A stretch of DNA of 64,000 nt from Hymenobacter sp. BRD128 (GTDB lineage: Bacteria > Bacteroidota > Bacteroidia > Cytophagales > Hymenobacteraceae), in NCBI RefSeq assembly GCF_013256625.1, contig NZ_CP053908.1, positions 2,728,001-2,792,000 of the forward strand. The letters are read 5' to 3'. The position numbers and the translations under genes are program-made. Shown piece by piece: positions 28,951 to 37,001 of this stretch. The notes under the pieces were generated by a model. It worked only from the letters and a program-made list of their open reading frames with translations, was not told the DNA's origin and did no database searches. Every line of letters starts with the position of its first letter. Position 1 is the stretch's first letter.

Positions 28951-29334
28951 ATGAACTTCATTTCCGAAATCGAAACCAGCATTCAAGCGCTGTTTGCGGC
29001 TATCAACGCCGGCTTTGTTCAAGATACCAGCACGGGCCAGCAGCAGGTCAGCAACTGGCAGCAGGCGCTGAGCAGCAGCGACATCCCAGCGGTGCGCCTC
29101 GTGGCCACCGAGCTTGAAGTCCTCAACGGCTATATTCAGCGCAACGATGTGGCCGGCATGGGTGCTTCATTTCAGAAGCTGGCCATCCTCACGTCCCAGT
29201 CGGCCCTGCCTCTGCACGCCTTCGGCGGCATTGGCGACAAAATCCGCGAGTTGAGTCAGAAGCTGAACTCGGCCGGTGGCAACCTACAAATTATTGCCCG
29301 CCAGCGCGCTGCCGGCACCGCACCGGCTCACTAG
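28951..29334 (+). CDS. Small hypothetical helical protein
   Basis: A 127-residue soluble protein, no signal peptide, predicted largely alpha-helical: [57 protein letters not shown]. No family is recognised. The strong promoter box immediately before the ATG and the perfect terminator right after the stop indicate a genuine, independently transcribed gene. It is the last host-like gene before the AT-rich IS630 segment. Confidence 0.7.
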   Translation: MNFISEIETSIQALFAAINAGFVQDTSTGQQQVSNWQQALSSSDIPAVRLVATELEVLNGYIQRNDVAGMGASFQKLAILTSQSALPLHAFGGIGDKIRELSQKLNSAGGNLQIIARQRAAGTAPAH

Positions 29335-29340
29335 TCGGCC

Positions 29341-29404
29341 TAATTAACTTCAGCAAAATGCCCCCGCTACTACAGTAGCGGGGGCATTTTGCTGAAGTTA
29401 ATTA
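29341..29404. terminator. Perfect 31-bp inverted repeat, strong terminator
   Basis: Arms 29341-29371 and 29374-29404 are exactly complementary with a 2-nt centre, including a GC-rich core (GCCCCCGCTACT) and A/T-rich outer parts. It starts 7 nt after the stop codon. After it, 29405-29608 is AT-rich and holds nothing recognisable. Confidence 0.8.
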
Positions 29405-29610
29405 GTTTTCCTGAATGACGAATTCTAGAAGTAAGACGAACTTATTCGTATTTTATCTATCTGCCATCGAAGCTAGTTAGGAACCTATAGCTAGACAGCG
29501 CACGACGGAGCGTCTCGCATAATGCGGTAAGTACTGACGCTAATAACAAACCGAGCGAAATACTTCGCGACGAACTGCATGACAGACGTTTTTTTAAGAT
29601 TTTCTAAATA

Positions 29611-30631
29611 TAGCGGATTCTAGAACGGTGTAGCTACTATAAAGCTGTTTACGTACCGGGTGTATGCAAGCCTATTCTCTTGATTTGCGGCAGCGTATCG
29701 CGCAAGCGTGTGCCGAGCCCGGGGCGCGACAAGCCCACGTCGCCGCCCGGTTTTGCGTGAGTGTGGCCTTCGTCGGCAAGCTGCTGCGTCGCCAGCGGCA
29801 AAGCGGGCAGTTGGCCGCCCTGCCCGGCCGCGGTGGTCCGGCCCGCTGCCTGGATGCGGCGGCGCAGGCCTGGCTCGGGGAGCAGGTGGCGGCCCAACCC
29901 GATGCCACCCTGGCCGAGTTACAGACGCTCCTGCTGGTTGAGCGCGGGCAAGCCGTTAGCCGGGGCTCCGTCTGGCGGGTGCTACACGAACAAGGCTGGC
30001 GACGTAAAAAAAAGCCTGCACGCCACTGAGCGCGATACGCCCCGGGTACACGCCTTGCGCAGCGCGCACGTCGCGGCTATCGCGCAACGCCCCGACGTAG
30101 CCCGCTTTCATTTTCTGGACGAGACCGGCCTGCGCCTAGACTACACGCGGCGCTATGGCCGGGCGCAGGCCGGCCAGCGTGTGAGTGGGGCCGTACCGTT
30201 GCGCCGCCCGGCCCGCTCCCTAACCTTAATTGGCGCCTTGTCCGTGCACGGGCTGCACGGGGTCCAGGTGCTGGAAGGGGCCTTGAATCAGCGCAGCTTC
30301 GCCCTGTATATCAGCCGCATCCTGGCCCCGCAGCTACGGCGCGGGGACGTGCTGGTCCTCGACAACCTGCGGGTGCATCACCTGACCGGGCTGCGGGAGT
30401 GGCTAGCCCGGCGCGGCATCGAAGTGCTGTTTCTGCCCCCTACTCGCCCGACTTTACCCCCATCGAGCAGGCCTGGAGCAAGCTCAAAACCAAGCTGCGC
30501 CACGCCCAGGCACGGACCCGCGACGCGCTCGAAGAAGCCTTACATACCGCCATCGACTGGCTTACTGGCCCCGATGCGAAAGCGTGGTTTAATCACTGTG
30601 GCTATCACGTACACCGTTCATGAATCCGCTA
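29611..30631 (+). mobile_element. IS630-family insertion sequence, copy 1
   Basis: 1021 bp with terminal inverted repeats of about 22 bp: left TAGCGGATTCTAGAACGGTG, right end complementary with two central mismatches (AT for TA). Flanked by TA at 29609-29610 and 30632-30633, the target duplication of the IS630/Tc1 superfamily. The right end lies five bases from the stop codon of the glycosyltransferase gene. Confidence 0.9.
29664..30623 (+). pseudogene. IS630 transposase, copy 1, with two frame changes
   Basis: Same transposase as in copy 2 (319 residues if joined). The first frame (helix-turn-helix part, MQAYSLDLRQRIAQ to QGWRRKK) shifts to a second frame at the A8 run 30006-30013, as in copy 2. 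In addition this copy has five rather than six C at 30436-30440, which destroys the PPYSPDFTPIEQAW segment with the catalytic Glu. Either this copy is inactivated or the base is missing from the consensus. Confidence 0.85.
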
Positions 30632-30636
30632 TAGTT

Positions 30637-31443
30637 TCATTTATAAATCCTAGTGGCGTGGAAGATGGTTTTCAGCAAAATATCGTACCACCGCTGATAA
30701 AGATGATTGGCAGGGCCCTCTATCTGTAAATTTTCGGGTCCATTATAATAATTCAATTCTTTACGGTCGTGCAGATAAGACTCTACGTTCTCATCTACTG
30801 AGTATTGAAAGCCAGCAAAACCGTTTTTCTGTGCCTCTCTGCGCACGGCCACCCGATTCCTAATTTGATTTAGTGACCGATACTGGTAGTGTCTTAGCTT
30901 TATGCGCCGTGGGTGTAGCACTCCCATGTGGCGTGGGCGGTCCATAGCGGGTGTCCATTCCATGCCCTCACGGTAACGAAAAAAACGGGTTTCGCTCCAC
31001 GTTTTTTTGTCGTGGTACCGGATGTCCTCAATACTCTGCGGTGATTTGCCCTCAGCAAAATCTTCCTTGGTTAGGCGAAATTGCACACTATCTGTCACTA
31101 CAAAATGATGATTTTTAGGCACTTTCGACAAGAAATCCACTGGATTATCTATATAAAACTCATCGGCGTCTAACCGAAAGCACCACCAGTCATCCTTGGT
31201 AGCTAAATGCCGAAAAGCCTGAAATACCTGTGCCCGGATACCGTCATAAAAAGGTGTAGTATCCTGCTTATAGGGCACGATTTTAGTATTTGTAGCAGCT
31301 AGAGCCTGCACAATTTCCCAGGTACCATCAGTGCTACCATTATCTAATACAAATATTTTATCAGCCCATAGACTGGCGTCCTGCAAGCTTTTGGCCACTA
31401 TATCTGCTTCATTTTTAACAAGAGATATGGCAAATATTTTCAT
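30637..31443 (-). CDS. Family 2 glycosyltransferase within the IS-flanked segment
   Basis: A 268-residue GT-A enzyme: MKIFAISLVKNEADI, the nucleotide-sugar site FVLDNGSTDGTWEIV, and a DxD-type metal motif RLDADEFY. No membrane anchor is visible, so it would act on the cytoplasmic face, adding a sugar to a surface polysaccharide or glycolipid; donor and acceptor are unknown. Base composition is clearly more AT-rich than the neighbourhood, suggesting transfer. The canonical start is 31443; an 18-bp tandem duplication creates a second in-frame ATG at 31461 that would add MKIILS. Its stop is three bases beyond the TA flanking IS copy 1. Confidence 0.85.
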   Translation of the reverse strand: MKIFAISLVKNEADIVAKSLQDASLWADKIFVLDNGSTDGTWEIVQALAATNTKIVPYKQDTTPFYDGIRAQVFQAFRHLATKDDWWCFRLDADEFYIDNPVDFLSKVPKNHHFVVTDSVQFRLTKEDFAEGKSPQSIEDIRYHDKKTWSETRFFRYREGMEWTPAMDRPRHMGVLHPRRIKLRHYQYRSLNQIRNRVAVRREAQKNGFAGFQYSVDENVESYLHDRKELNYYNGPENLQIEGPANHLYQRWYDILLKTIFHATRIYK

Positions 31444-31493
31444 TGATAATATTATTTTCATTGATAATATCCTAATCGCCTAATTAAACGCCA

Positions 31494-31501
31494 TAAAGGT
31501 A
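31494..31501 (-). promoter_or_regulatory. Possible -7 box of the glycosyltransferase gene
   Basis: Minus strand reads TACCTTTA, one mismatch from TAnnTTTG, about 33-50 nt before the two possible starts. The remaining AT-rich spacer to 31670 shows no gene. Confidence 0.35.
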
Positions 31502-31670
31502 ACTTTAATTCAGGTCTTCACAATCAGCTTGTCGGCTAATGTTTACTACGTTGAACATTCCTACGTCCTTTACACAGTTTTTTCAATGCTTCAGCTTTAA
31601 ACTGACTTAGGCACAGCGGAGCATATTTTACCGCATGCTACCAATACTCCTTGGATAATTCTATAGCCTA

Positions 31671-32692
31671 TAGCGGATTCTAGAACGGTGTAGCTACTAT
31701 AAAGCTGTTTACGTACCGGGTGTATGCAAGCCTATTCTCTTGATTTGCGGCAGCGTATCGCGCAAGCGTGTGCCGAGCCCGGGGCGCGACAAGCCCACGT
31801 CGCCGCCCGGTTTTGCGTGAGTGTGGCCTTCGTCGGCAAGCTGCTGCGTCGCCAGCGGCAAAGCGGGCAGTTGGCCGCCCTGCCCGGCCGCGGTGGTCCG
31901 GCCCGCTGCCTGGATGCGGCGGCGCAGGCCTGGCTCGGGGAGCAGGTGGCGGCCCAACCCGATGCCACCCTGGCCGAGTTACAGACGCTCCTGCTGGTTG
32001 AGCGCGGGCAAGCCGTTAGCCGGGGCTCCGTCTGGCGGGTGCTACACGAACAAGGCTGGCGACGTAAAAAAAAGCCTGCACGCCACTGAGCGCGATACGC
32101 CCCGGGTACACGCCTTGCGCAGCGCGCACGTCGCGGCTATCGCGCAACGCCCCGACGTAGCCCGCTTTCATTTTCTGGACGAGACCGGCCTGCGCCTAGA
32201 CTACACGCGGCGCTATGGCCGGGCGCAGGCCGGCCAGCGTGTGAGTGGGGCCGTACCGTTGCGCCGCCCGGCCCGCTCCCTAACCTTAATTGGCGCCTTG
32301 TCCGTGCACGGGCTGCACGGGGTCCAGGTGCTGGAAGGGGCCTTGAATCAGCGCAGCTTCGCCCTGTATATCAGCCGCATCCTGGCCCCGCAGCTACGGC
32401 GCGGGGACGTGCTGGTCCTCGACAACCTGCGGGTGCATCACCTGACCGGGCTGCGGGAGTGGCTAGCCCGGCGCGGCATCGAAGTGCTGTTTCTGCCCCC
32501 CTACTCGCCCGACTTTACCCCCATCGAGCAGGCCTGGAGCAAGCTCAAAACCAAGCTGCGCCACGCCCAGGCACGGACCCGCGACGCGCTCGAAGAAGCC
32601 TTACATACCGCCATCGACTGGCTTACTGGCCCCGATGCGAAAGCGTGGTTTAATCACTGTGGCTATCACGTACACCGTTCATGAATCCGCTA
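31671..32692 (+). mobile_element. IS630-family insertion sequence, copy 2
   Basis: 1022 bp, same termini as copy 1, flanked by TA (31669-31670 and 32693-32694). One base longer than copy 1 because it has C6 at 32496-32501. It lies 17 bp from the end of dut. Confidence 0.9.
31724..32684 (+). CDS. IS630-family transposase (two overlapping frames)
   Basis: DDE transposase. Frame 1 (31724-32089) encodes the DNA-binding helix-turn-helix part; frame 2 encodes the catalytic part with HFLDETGLRLD, VLVLDNLRVHH and PPYSPDFTPIEQAW, giving the D, D, E residues. The frames meet at A8 (32066-32073): frame 2 is +1 relative to frame 1, so loss of one A in the transcript or a +1 ribosomal shift would give a fused 319-residue enzyme, close to normal IS630 length. 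As both copies have A8, it is likely genuine and may be a transcriptional slippage site. Confidence 0.85.
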
Positions 32693-32709
32693 TAAGCAAG
32701 TACTGCTCT

Positions 32710-33147
32710 TCATTTCCCCGTGCTGCCGTAGCCGCCGGCGCCGCGCACGGTTTTGCTCAGGGTTTCGGCGGGCTGCCATTCGATAGTTTCGTGGCGGGCT
32801 ACTACCAGCTGGGCAATGCGCTCGCCATCCTGCACCACAAAAGGTGCATTGGAGAGATTGACCAATAGTACTTTAATTTCGCCCCGGTAGTCGGCATCGA
32901 TGGTGCCGGGACTATTCACAATCCCGATGCCGTGCTTATAGGCTAGCCCGCTGCGCGGGCGCACCTGCGCCTCGTAGCCCACCGGTAGGGCCAGGCTAAG
33001 GCCGGTAGGCACGAGCGCCCGCTCCAGCGGCCCTAGCGTGAGTGGGCCGTCCGGCAGGTCGGCGCGCAGGTCGAGGCCGGCCGCATGGTCGGTCTGGTAT
33101 TCGGGCAGGGGGTGCCGCGAGGAGTTGATAACGGGGATGGTCAGCAT
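32710..33147 (-). CDS. dut: dUTP diphosphatase
   Basis: Hydrolyses dUTP to dUMP and pyrophosphate, keeping uracil out of DNA and feeding thymidylate synthesis. A trimeric dUTPase of 145 residues with all the motifs: [44 protein letters not shown] and the C-terminal Gly-rich [10 protein letters not shown] that closes over the site. It has its own -7 box eight bases before the ATG. The IS copy now sits 17 bp after its stop, separating it from the downstream envelope genes on the same strand. Confidence 0.95.
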   Translation of the reverse strand: MLTIPVINSSRHPLPEYQTDHAAGLDLRADLPDGPLTLGPLERALVPTGLSLALPVGYEAQVRPRSGLAYKHGIGIVNSPGTIDADYRGEIKVLLVNLSNAPFVVQDGERIAQLVVARHETIEWQPAETLSKTVRGAGGYGSTGK

Positions 33148-33155
33148 AACGGCCG

Positions 33156-33163
33156 CAAAGGTA
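33156..33163 (-). promoter_or_regulatory. -7 promoter box of dut
   Basis: Minus strand TACCTTTG, full match, eight bases before the ATG at 33147, implying a very short leader. Confidence 0.6.
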
Positions 33164-33188
33164 CTGGGCCCGGCCAGGCCCTAGGCCA

Positions 33189-33220
33189 AGAAAAAAGCCC
33201 GACTAGCTGCCGGGCTTTTC
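33189..33220 (-). terminator. Terminator of the M3 peptidase gene
   Basis: On the minus strand a GCCCGGCAGC...CGGGC hairpin is followed by six T; AAAA on the other side also pairs. It lies 23 bp after the peptidase stop and before the dut promoter. Confidence 0.7.
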
Positions 33221-33242
33221 ATTTTTAGTAACTGCTGGCACG

Positions 33243-34991
33243 CTACAGCGCGGCCATTTCCTCGCGCACGAAGTCGGCTAGCTGGCGCAGGTAGTCGGTG
33301 CTGAAATCGAAGCGGATACCGGCCGCCGCGTACACTTCGCCGATGGGCACGGTGTAGCCGAGCGACAGTGCGCGCTGGTAGCCGGCCAGCGCGGCGGCTG
33401 GGTGCTGCCGAAAATTGCGCCACACGGCAATGGCTCCGAGCTGCGCCATCGCGTATTCGATGTAGTAGAACGGCACTTCGTAGAGGTGCAGCTGCTTCTG
33501 CCACAAATAGGGCCGAAACTGCTCCAGGCCGCTCCAGCTCACGGTGCGCTGGTTGAAATGCTGGAAAATCTCGGTCCAGCGCTGGTGGCGCTGGGCTTCG
33601 GTATGCCCTGGGTTTTCGTATACCCAGTGCTGAAATTTATCAATGGTGGCGACCCACGGGAAGGTTTCGAGCACGCTTTCGAGGTGCGTTTTTTTGGCGC
33701 GGCGCAGCTCGGCGGGGTTGTCAAAAAATACGTCCCAGTGGTCCATGCTCATGAGCTCCATACTCATCGAGGCCAATTCAGCCACCTCGGAGGGCGGGTG
33801 TTTATCGGCCGAGAGCGGCAGGCGGCGCGTGAGGAAAGAGTGCACGGCGTGGCCGCCCTCGTGCAGCATCGTCACCACATCGCGGAGCGACGAAGTGGCA
33901 TTCATAAAAATGAACGGCACGCCGGTTTCGTCGAGCGGATAGTTGTAGCCGCCGGGGGCCTTACCCTTGCGACTTTCAAGGTCGAGATGGCCCATCTGGC
34001 GCATAGTGCGCAGGCAGTCGCCCAGGAAGGGGTCGAGCCGTTGAAAGACGGTAATGGTCTTATCGAGCAGCTCGGCACCGGTGGCAAACGGGTGCAGCGG
34101 CGGCTGCCCGCTAGGGTCCACGTCGAGGTCCCAGGGGCGCAAAGCCGTTAGTTTCAGGGCTTGGCGGCGGGCTTCGTCAAACTCATTGATGAGCGGCACC
34201 ACCGTGGCTCCAATAGCAGAATGGAAGTCGAAACAGTCCTCGGCCGTGTAGTCGAAGCGCCCGAGGGCGGCAAACATATAGTCTCGAAAATTGGCAAAGC
34301 CCGCATTCAGCGCCATCTGGTGGCGCAGGCCGACAAGCTCGGCAAAAAGCTGGTCGAGCGGCTGGCTGTCTTGCAGGCGCCGGGCCTGAATGGCGCGCCA
34401 GGCCTGCTCACGCACCGGGCGGCTCAGGCTCTTGAGACGGTCGGCGGCGCGGGGCAGGGTCATCTCCTCGCCGTCGAGGGTTACCGTCATGGCGCCCACG
34501 GTGGCGGCGTACTGCTGCTGCTTGGTCGAAATTTCGGTTTTAAGCGGAATATTTTCCTCGCGGTAAATTTCCGACGCCCGGCGCACCGAGCGCAGAAATA
34601 CGCCGTAGCGGGTTTGGTCAAGCTCGGGCAGGTAAGGGCTAGCCAGCAGCTTTTCGTTGAGGGCGTGGTCGTAGGGCGCAGTCAGGGGCTCTACTTCCTG
34701 CACGAAGAACTGGAAAGCTTCGGCCCGGCCTTCATCCTGGGTGTCGCAGGTCATGCGGATGTAGCGCCAGGCCAGGTCTTCGCTCAGCACCGACTCCAGC
34801 TCGGAGCGGTCGAGCAGCCAGCGCTCGAGCCCAGCGGCATTGGCAATTTCGCGGTGCTGAAGCTCCTGAAAAAACGGCTCCAGCGCGGCCCAGTTGGTTA
34901 CGTGGAAGTCTTCGGGCAGGTAGTGGCGGGGCGGGCGGGTGGTGTCGGTAGCCAGCGACGTGGCTAGGGTATCAAGCTCAGAAATCACCAT
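33243..34991 (-). CDS. M3 family oligoendopeptidase (PepF-like)
   Basis: Zinc oligopeptidase of 582 residues, probably cytosolic and trimming short peptides. The active site MLHEGGHAVHS is the HExxH motif (with the M3-type Gly-Gly), and the third ligand Glu lies in the following SEVAELASMSMELM. The helical N-terminal cap fits the PepF/oligoendopeptidase branch. The start at 34991 (MVISELD) is preferred; an in-frame ATG three codons upstream is possible. No signal peptide. Monocistronic, with a terminator behind it. Confidence 0.9.
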   Translation of the reverse strand: MVISELDTLATSLATDTTRPPRHYLPEDFHVTNWAALEPFFQELQHREIANAAGLERWLLDRSELESVLSEDLAWRYIRMTCDTQDEGRAEAFQFFVQEVEPLTAPYDHALNEKLLASPYLPELDQTRYGVFLRSVRRASEIYREENIPLKTEISTKQQQYAATVGAMTVTLDGEEMTLPRAADRLKSLSRPVREQAWRAIQARRLQDSQPLDQLFAELVGLRHQMALNAGFANFRDYMFAALGRFDYTAEDCFDFHSAIGATVVPLINEFDEARRQALKLTALRPWDLDVDPSGQPPLHPFATGAELLDKTITVFQRLDPFLGDCLRTMRQMGHLDLESRKGKAPGGYNYPLDETGVPFIFMNATSSLRDVVTMLHEGGHAVHSFLTRRLPLSADKHPPSEVAELASMSMELMSMDHWDVFFDNPAELRRAKKTHLESVLETFPWVATIDKFQHWVYENPGHTEAQRHQRWTEIFQHFNQRTVSWSGLEQFRPYLWQKQLHLYEVPFYYIEYAMAQLGAIAVWRNFRQHPAAALAGYQRALSLGYTVPIGEVYAAAGIRFDFSTDYLRQLADFVREEMAAL

Positions 34992-35084
34992 AGAACACAA
35001 GTTACGTAAATAATTACCAGCCGTCCGAATAGTTTTTTCAGGAAATCCACAAACTTGATTTGCCTACCTAACGTCGGCTGATTA

Positions 35085-36182
35085 TCAGCCGATTTCAATT
35101 ACCACATCGGCCGTTAATGGGTGCGCTACGCAAGTAAGGATATAGCCTTTGGCCAGCTCGGCATCGGAGAGGCCCTCGCGCTCGTCGAGGTGCACCTTGC
35201 CGCTGAGGCATTTGCCCCGGCAGGCCGTGCACACGCCCGCCTGGCACGAGTAGGGCAGGTCGATGTCCTGGTCGAGGGCCGCGTCGAGGATGGTCGTTTT
35301 GGCGGGCACCACCAGCTTGTATTCGCTGCCCTCGTACTGAATCGTAACGGTGCGCTCGGTCACGGGGCCGTCGTTGTCGCCGGCCAGCGCGGCGCCGTGG
35401 GCGTCGCCGGCCTCGGCCGCATCGGCGGCGGCCAGGAAGCTTTCGCGGCGCACGCGGCTGCTCGGCACCAGAAGCAGCTCCAGGGCGGCCTGAGCTTCGG
35501 CCATCAGGCCTTCGGGCCCGCAGATATAGTACTCGGCCTGCGGCGCCGGAAACTGGTGGCGCTGCTCCAGCACCCGCAAAATAGTGGTGCGGTTGAGGCG
35601 GCCGGTGTGCTGGTGCGGGCCGGTGGGGTGCAGCGGCTGGCTATACACGTGCTCGACTTGCAGGCGGCCCCGGCTGCTAGCCTCCAGGTCGGCGAGCTGC
35701 TTTTTGAAGATAACCGTGTCCTCGTTGCGGTTGCCGTAAATGAGCAGCACGTGGCTCTGGGGCTCGGTGGCCAGCACGGCCTTTAGCATGCTCATGAGCG
35801 GCGTAATGCCCGAGCCGGCGCCGATGAGCACCAGCGAGCGGGCGGCCTTGGGGCTGGGCTGCACCACAAAGTTGCCGAGCGGCGGCAGCACTTCGTACTG
35901 CTGGCCTACTTTCACATTGTCAAGCAGATAATTACTCACTAGGCCACCCACTACGCGCTTCACGGTTACGGATAGGCGCGGGGCTTCGGCGGGCGTGCTG
36001 CTGAGCGAGTAGGCGCGGCGCTCGGGGCGGCTGCCGGCCGGGCCGCAGGGCACGAGCAGGGTCAGAAACTGGCCGGGCTTGCTGGGCACGGCCTGGCCAT
36101 CGGGCCGCTGGAGGTGAATGGTAACGGTGTCAGGGGTTTCCTGGGTGAGGGCAACGACGGTGAGCGTCAGGTACGACGACAT
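35085..36182 (-). CDS. Ferredoxin reductase-type oxidoreductase with C-terminal 2Fe-2S domain (PaaE-like)
   Basis: A 365-residue flavo-iron-sulphur reductase. Order: FAD-binding barrel with RRAYSLSSTP, NAD(P)-binding domain with GAGSGITPLMSML and YICGPEGLM, an Ala/Asp-rich linker, then a plant-type ferredoxin domain with CQAGVCTACRGKC and a late TCVAHP Cys. This is the architecture of PaaE and of flavohaemoprotein-like reductase chains that pass electrons from NAD(P)H to an oxygenase. No paa genes are adjacent, so the partner is unknown. The start at 36182 follows a good -7 box (TAAATTTG). Confidence 0.88.
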   Translation of the reverse strand: MSSYLTLTVVALTQETPDTVTIHLQRPDGQAVPSKPGQFLTLLVPCGPAGSRPERRAYSLSSTPAEAPRLSVTVKRVVGGLVSNYLLDNVKVGQQYEVLPPLGNFVVQPSPKAARSLVLIGAGSGITPLMSMLKAVLATEPQSHVLLIYGNRNEDTVIFKKQLADLEASSRGRLQVEHVYSQPLHPTGPHQHTGRLNRTTILRVLEQRHQFPAPQAEYYICGPEGLMAEAQAALELLLVPSSRVRRESFLAAADAAEAGDAHGAALAGDNDGPVTERTVTIQYEGSEYKLVVPAKTTILDAALDQDIDLPYSCQAGVCTACRGKCLSGKVHLDEREGLSDAELAKGYILTCVAHPLTADVVIEIG

Positions 36183-36205
36183 TGGGCTAAGCTTGAGTAA
36201 GGCTG

Positions 36206-36213
36206 CAAATTTA
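36206..36213 (-). promoter_or_regulatory. -7 promoter box of the reductase gene
   Basis: Minus strand TAAATTTG, full TAnnTTTG match, 23 nt upstream of the ATG. Confidence 0.6.
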
Positions 36214-36294
36214 CGCCAGCCAAGGCCGGTGAAGTTTCGCTTAATCGGCCTGGCCGGCAATTATCCTCTGCCGGGCCGGCGCTAGCTTCGCCGC

Positions 36295-36975
36295 ATGATG
36301 CCCGACCTTGCCCCGCTGCTAGCCCGCCACCGCCACCAGTTTGCTCCCGTGTTCGATTTTTCGGTGGCTAGCCCCCAGGTGGCCCGCCTCGACTTCACGG
36401 CCGCCAACCCGCGCCTCGCCCACCCCGAGCGCCTGCGCGATACCCTGGTTTTTGATGAGCTGGTGCGCGACCTGCTAGCCGCGCAGCACGCCACCGTGGG
36501 CATCGGCGGCTATCTCGAAAACCGCGTTATCTACCGCCGCAGCCCGCATTTTGATGCTGCCACCGAGCCGCGCTCGCTGCACCTGGGCGTTGATGTGTGG
36601 GTGCCGGCCGGTACGCCCGTAGCCGCGCCGCTGGCCGGCACCGTGCACAGCCTGGCCGACAATAATAATTTCGGCGACTACGGCCCCACCATCATCTTGC
36701 AGCACGAGCTGGAAGGCACGCATTTTTTCAGCCTCTACGGCCACCTCACCCGCACCGACCTCGCCGGGCTAGCCCCTGGGCAGCTTATTGCAGCCGGCCA
36801 GTTGTTTTGCCACGTTGGCCCCCACCCCGAAAACGGCGACTGGCCGCCGCACCTGCACCTGCAGCTCATGGCCGATATGCAGGGGCGCTGGGGCGATTTT
36901 CCGGGCGTGGCCGCCCCTAGCGAGCGCGCCTACTGGGCTAGCCTCTGCCCCGATCCCATGTTGGTCTTGACCTAG
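36295..36975 (+). CDS. M23 family metallopeptidase
   Basis: A 226-residue M23 peptidase with intact zinc ligands: HLGVDVW (His, Asp), FSLYGHL, and PHLHLQL (HxH). It therefore should be an active peptidoglycan endopeptidase, unlike the EnvC-like protein at 19995. No signal peptide is recognisable in MMPDLAPLLARHRHQF, so either export uses another route or it acts inside on another substrate; similar M23 domains are found fused to aminotransferases. The two consecutive ATGs (36295, 36298) are equivalent. Convergent with the polyprenyl synthase gene. Confidence 0.85.
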   Translation: MMPDLAPLLARHRHQFAPVFDFSVASPQVARLDFTAANPRLAHPERLRDTLVFDELVRDLLAAQHATVGIGGYLENRVIYRRSPHFDAATEPRSLHLGVDVWVPAGTPVAAPLAGTVHSLADNNNFGDYGPTIILQHELEGTHFFSLYGHLTRTDLAGLAPGQLIAAGQLFCHVGPHPENGDWPPHLHLQLMADMQGRWGDFPGVAAPSERAYWASLCPDPMLVLT

Positions 36976-36998
36976 CGCGAAGCCGGAGCTTCGCGCTA
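36973..36998. terminator. Bidirectional hairpin between convergent genes
   Basis: Perfect 11-bp arms TAGCGCGAAGC/GCTTCGCGCTA with a 4-nt loop. The left arm begins in the stop codon of the M23 gene and the right arm ends just before the polyprenyl synthase stop. Confidence 0.65.
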
Positions 36999-37001
36999 CA
37001 G

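Larger units (their letters stand above)
29609..32694. mobile_element. Composite-transposon-like segment: two direct IS630-type copies around a glycosyltransferase gene
   Basis: Two IS copies in the same orientation (29611-30631 and 31671-32692), each bounded by TA on both sides, enclose about 1 kb of AT-rich DNA with one GT2 gene. The copies look identical except for one base in a C run, so the duplication is recent or they are being homogenised. Whether the whole segment moves as a unit is inference: the outer TA is the only duplication seen, and each copy could have inserted independently. Confidence 0.6.

Noticed and set aside
34161..34967. 268-codon frame opposite the M3 peptidase gene
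   Set aside because: Antisense shadow; no start signal or recognisable domain.
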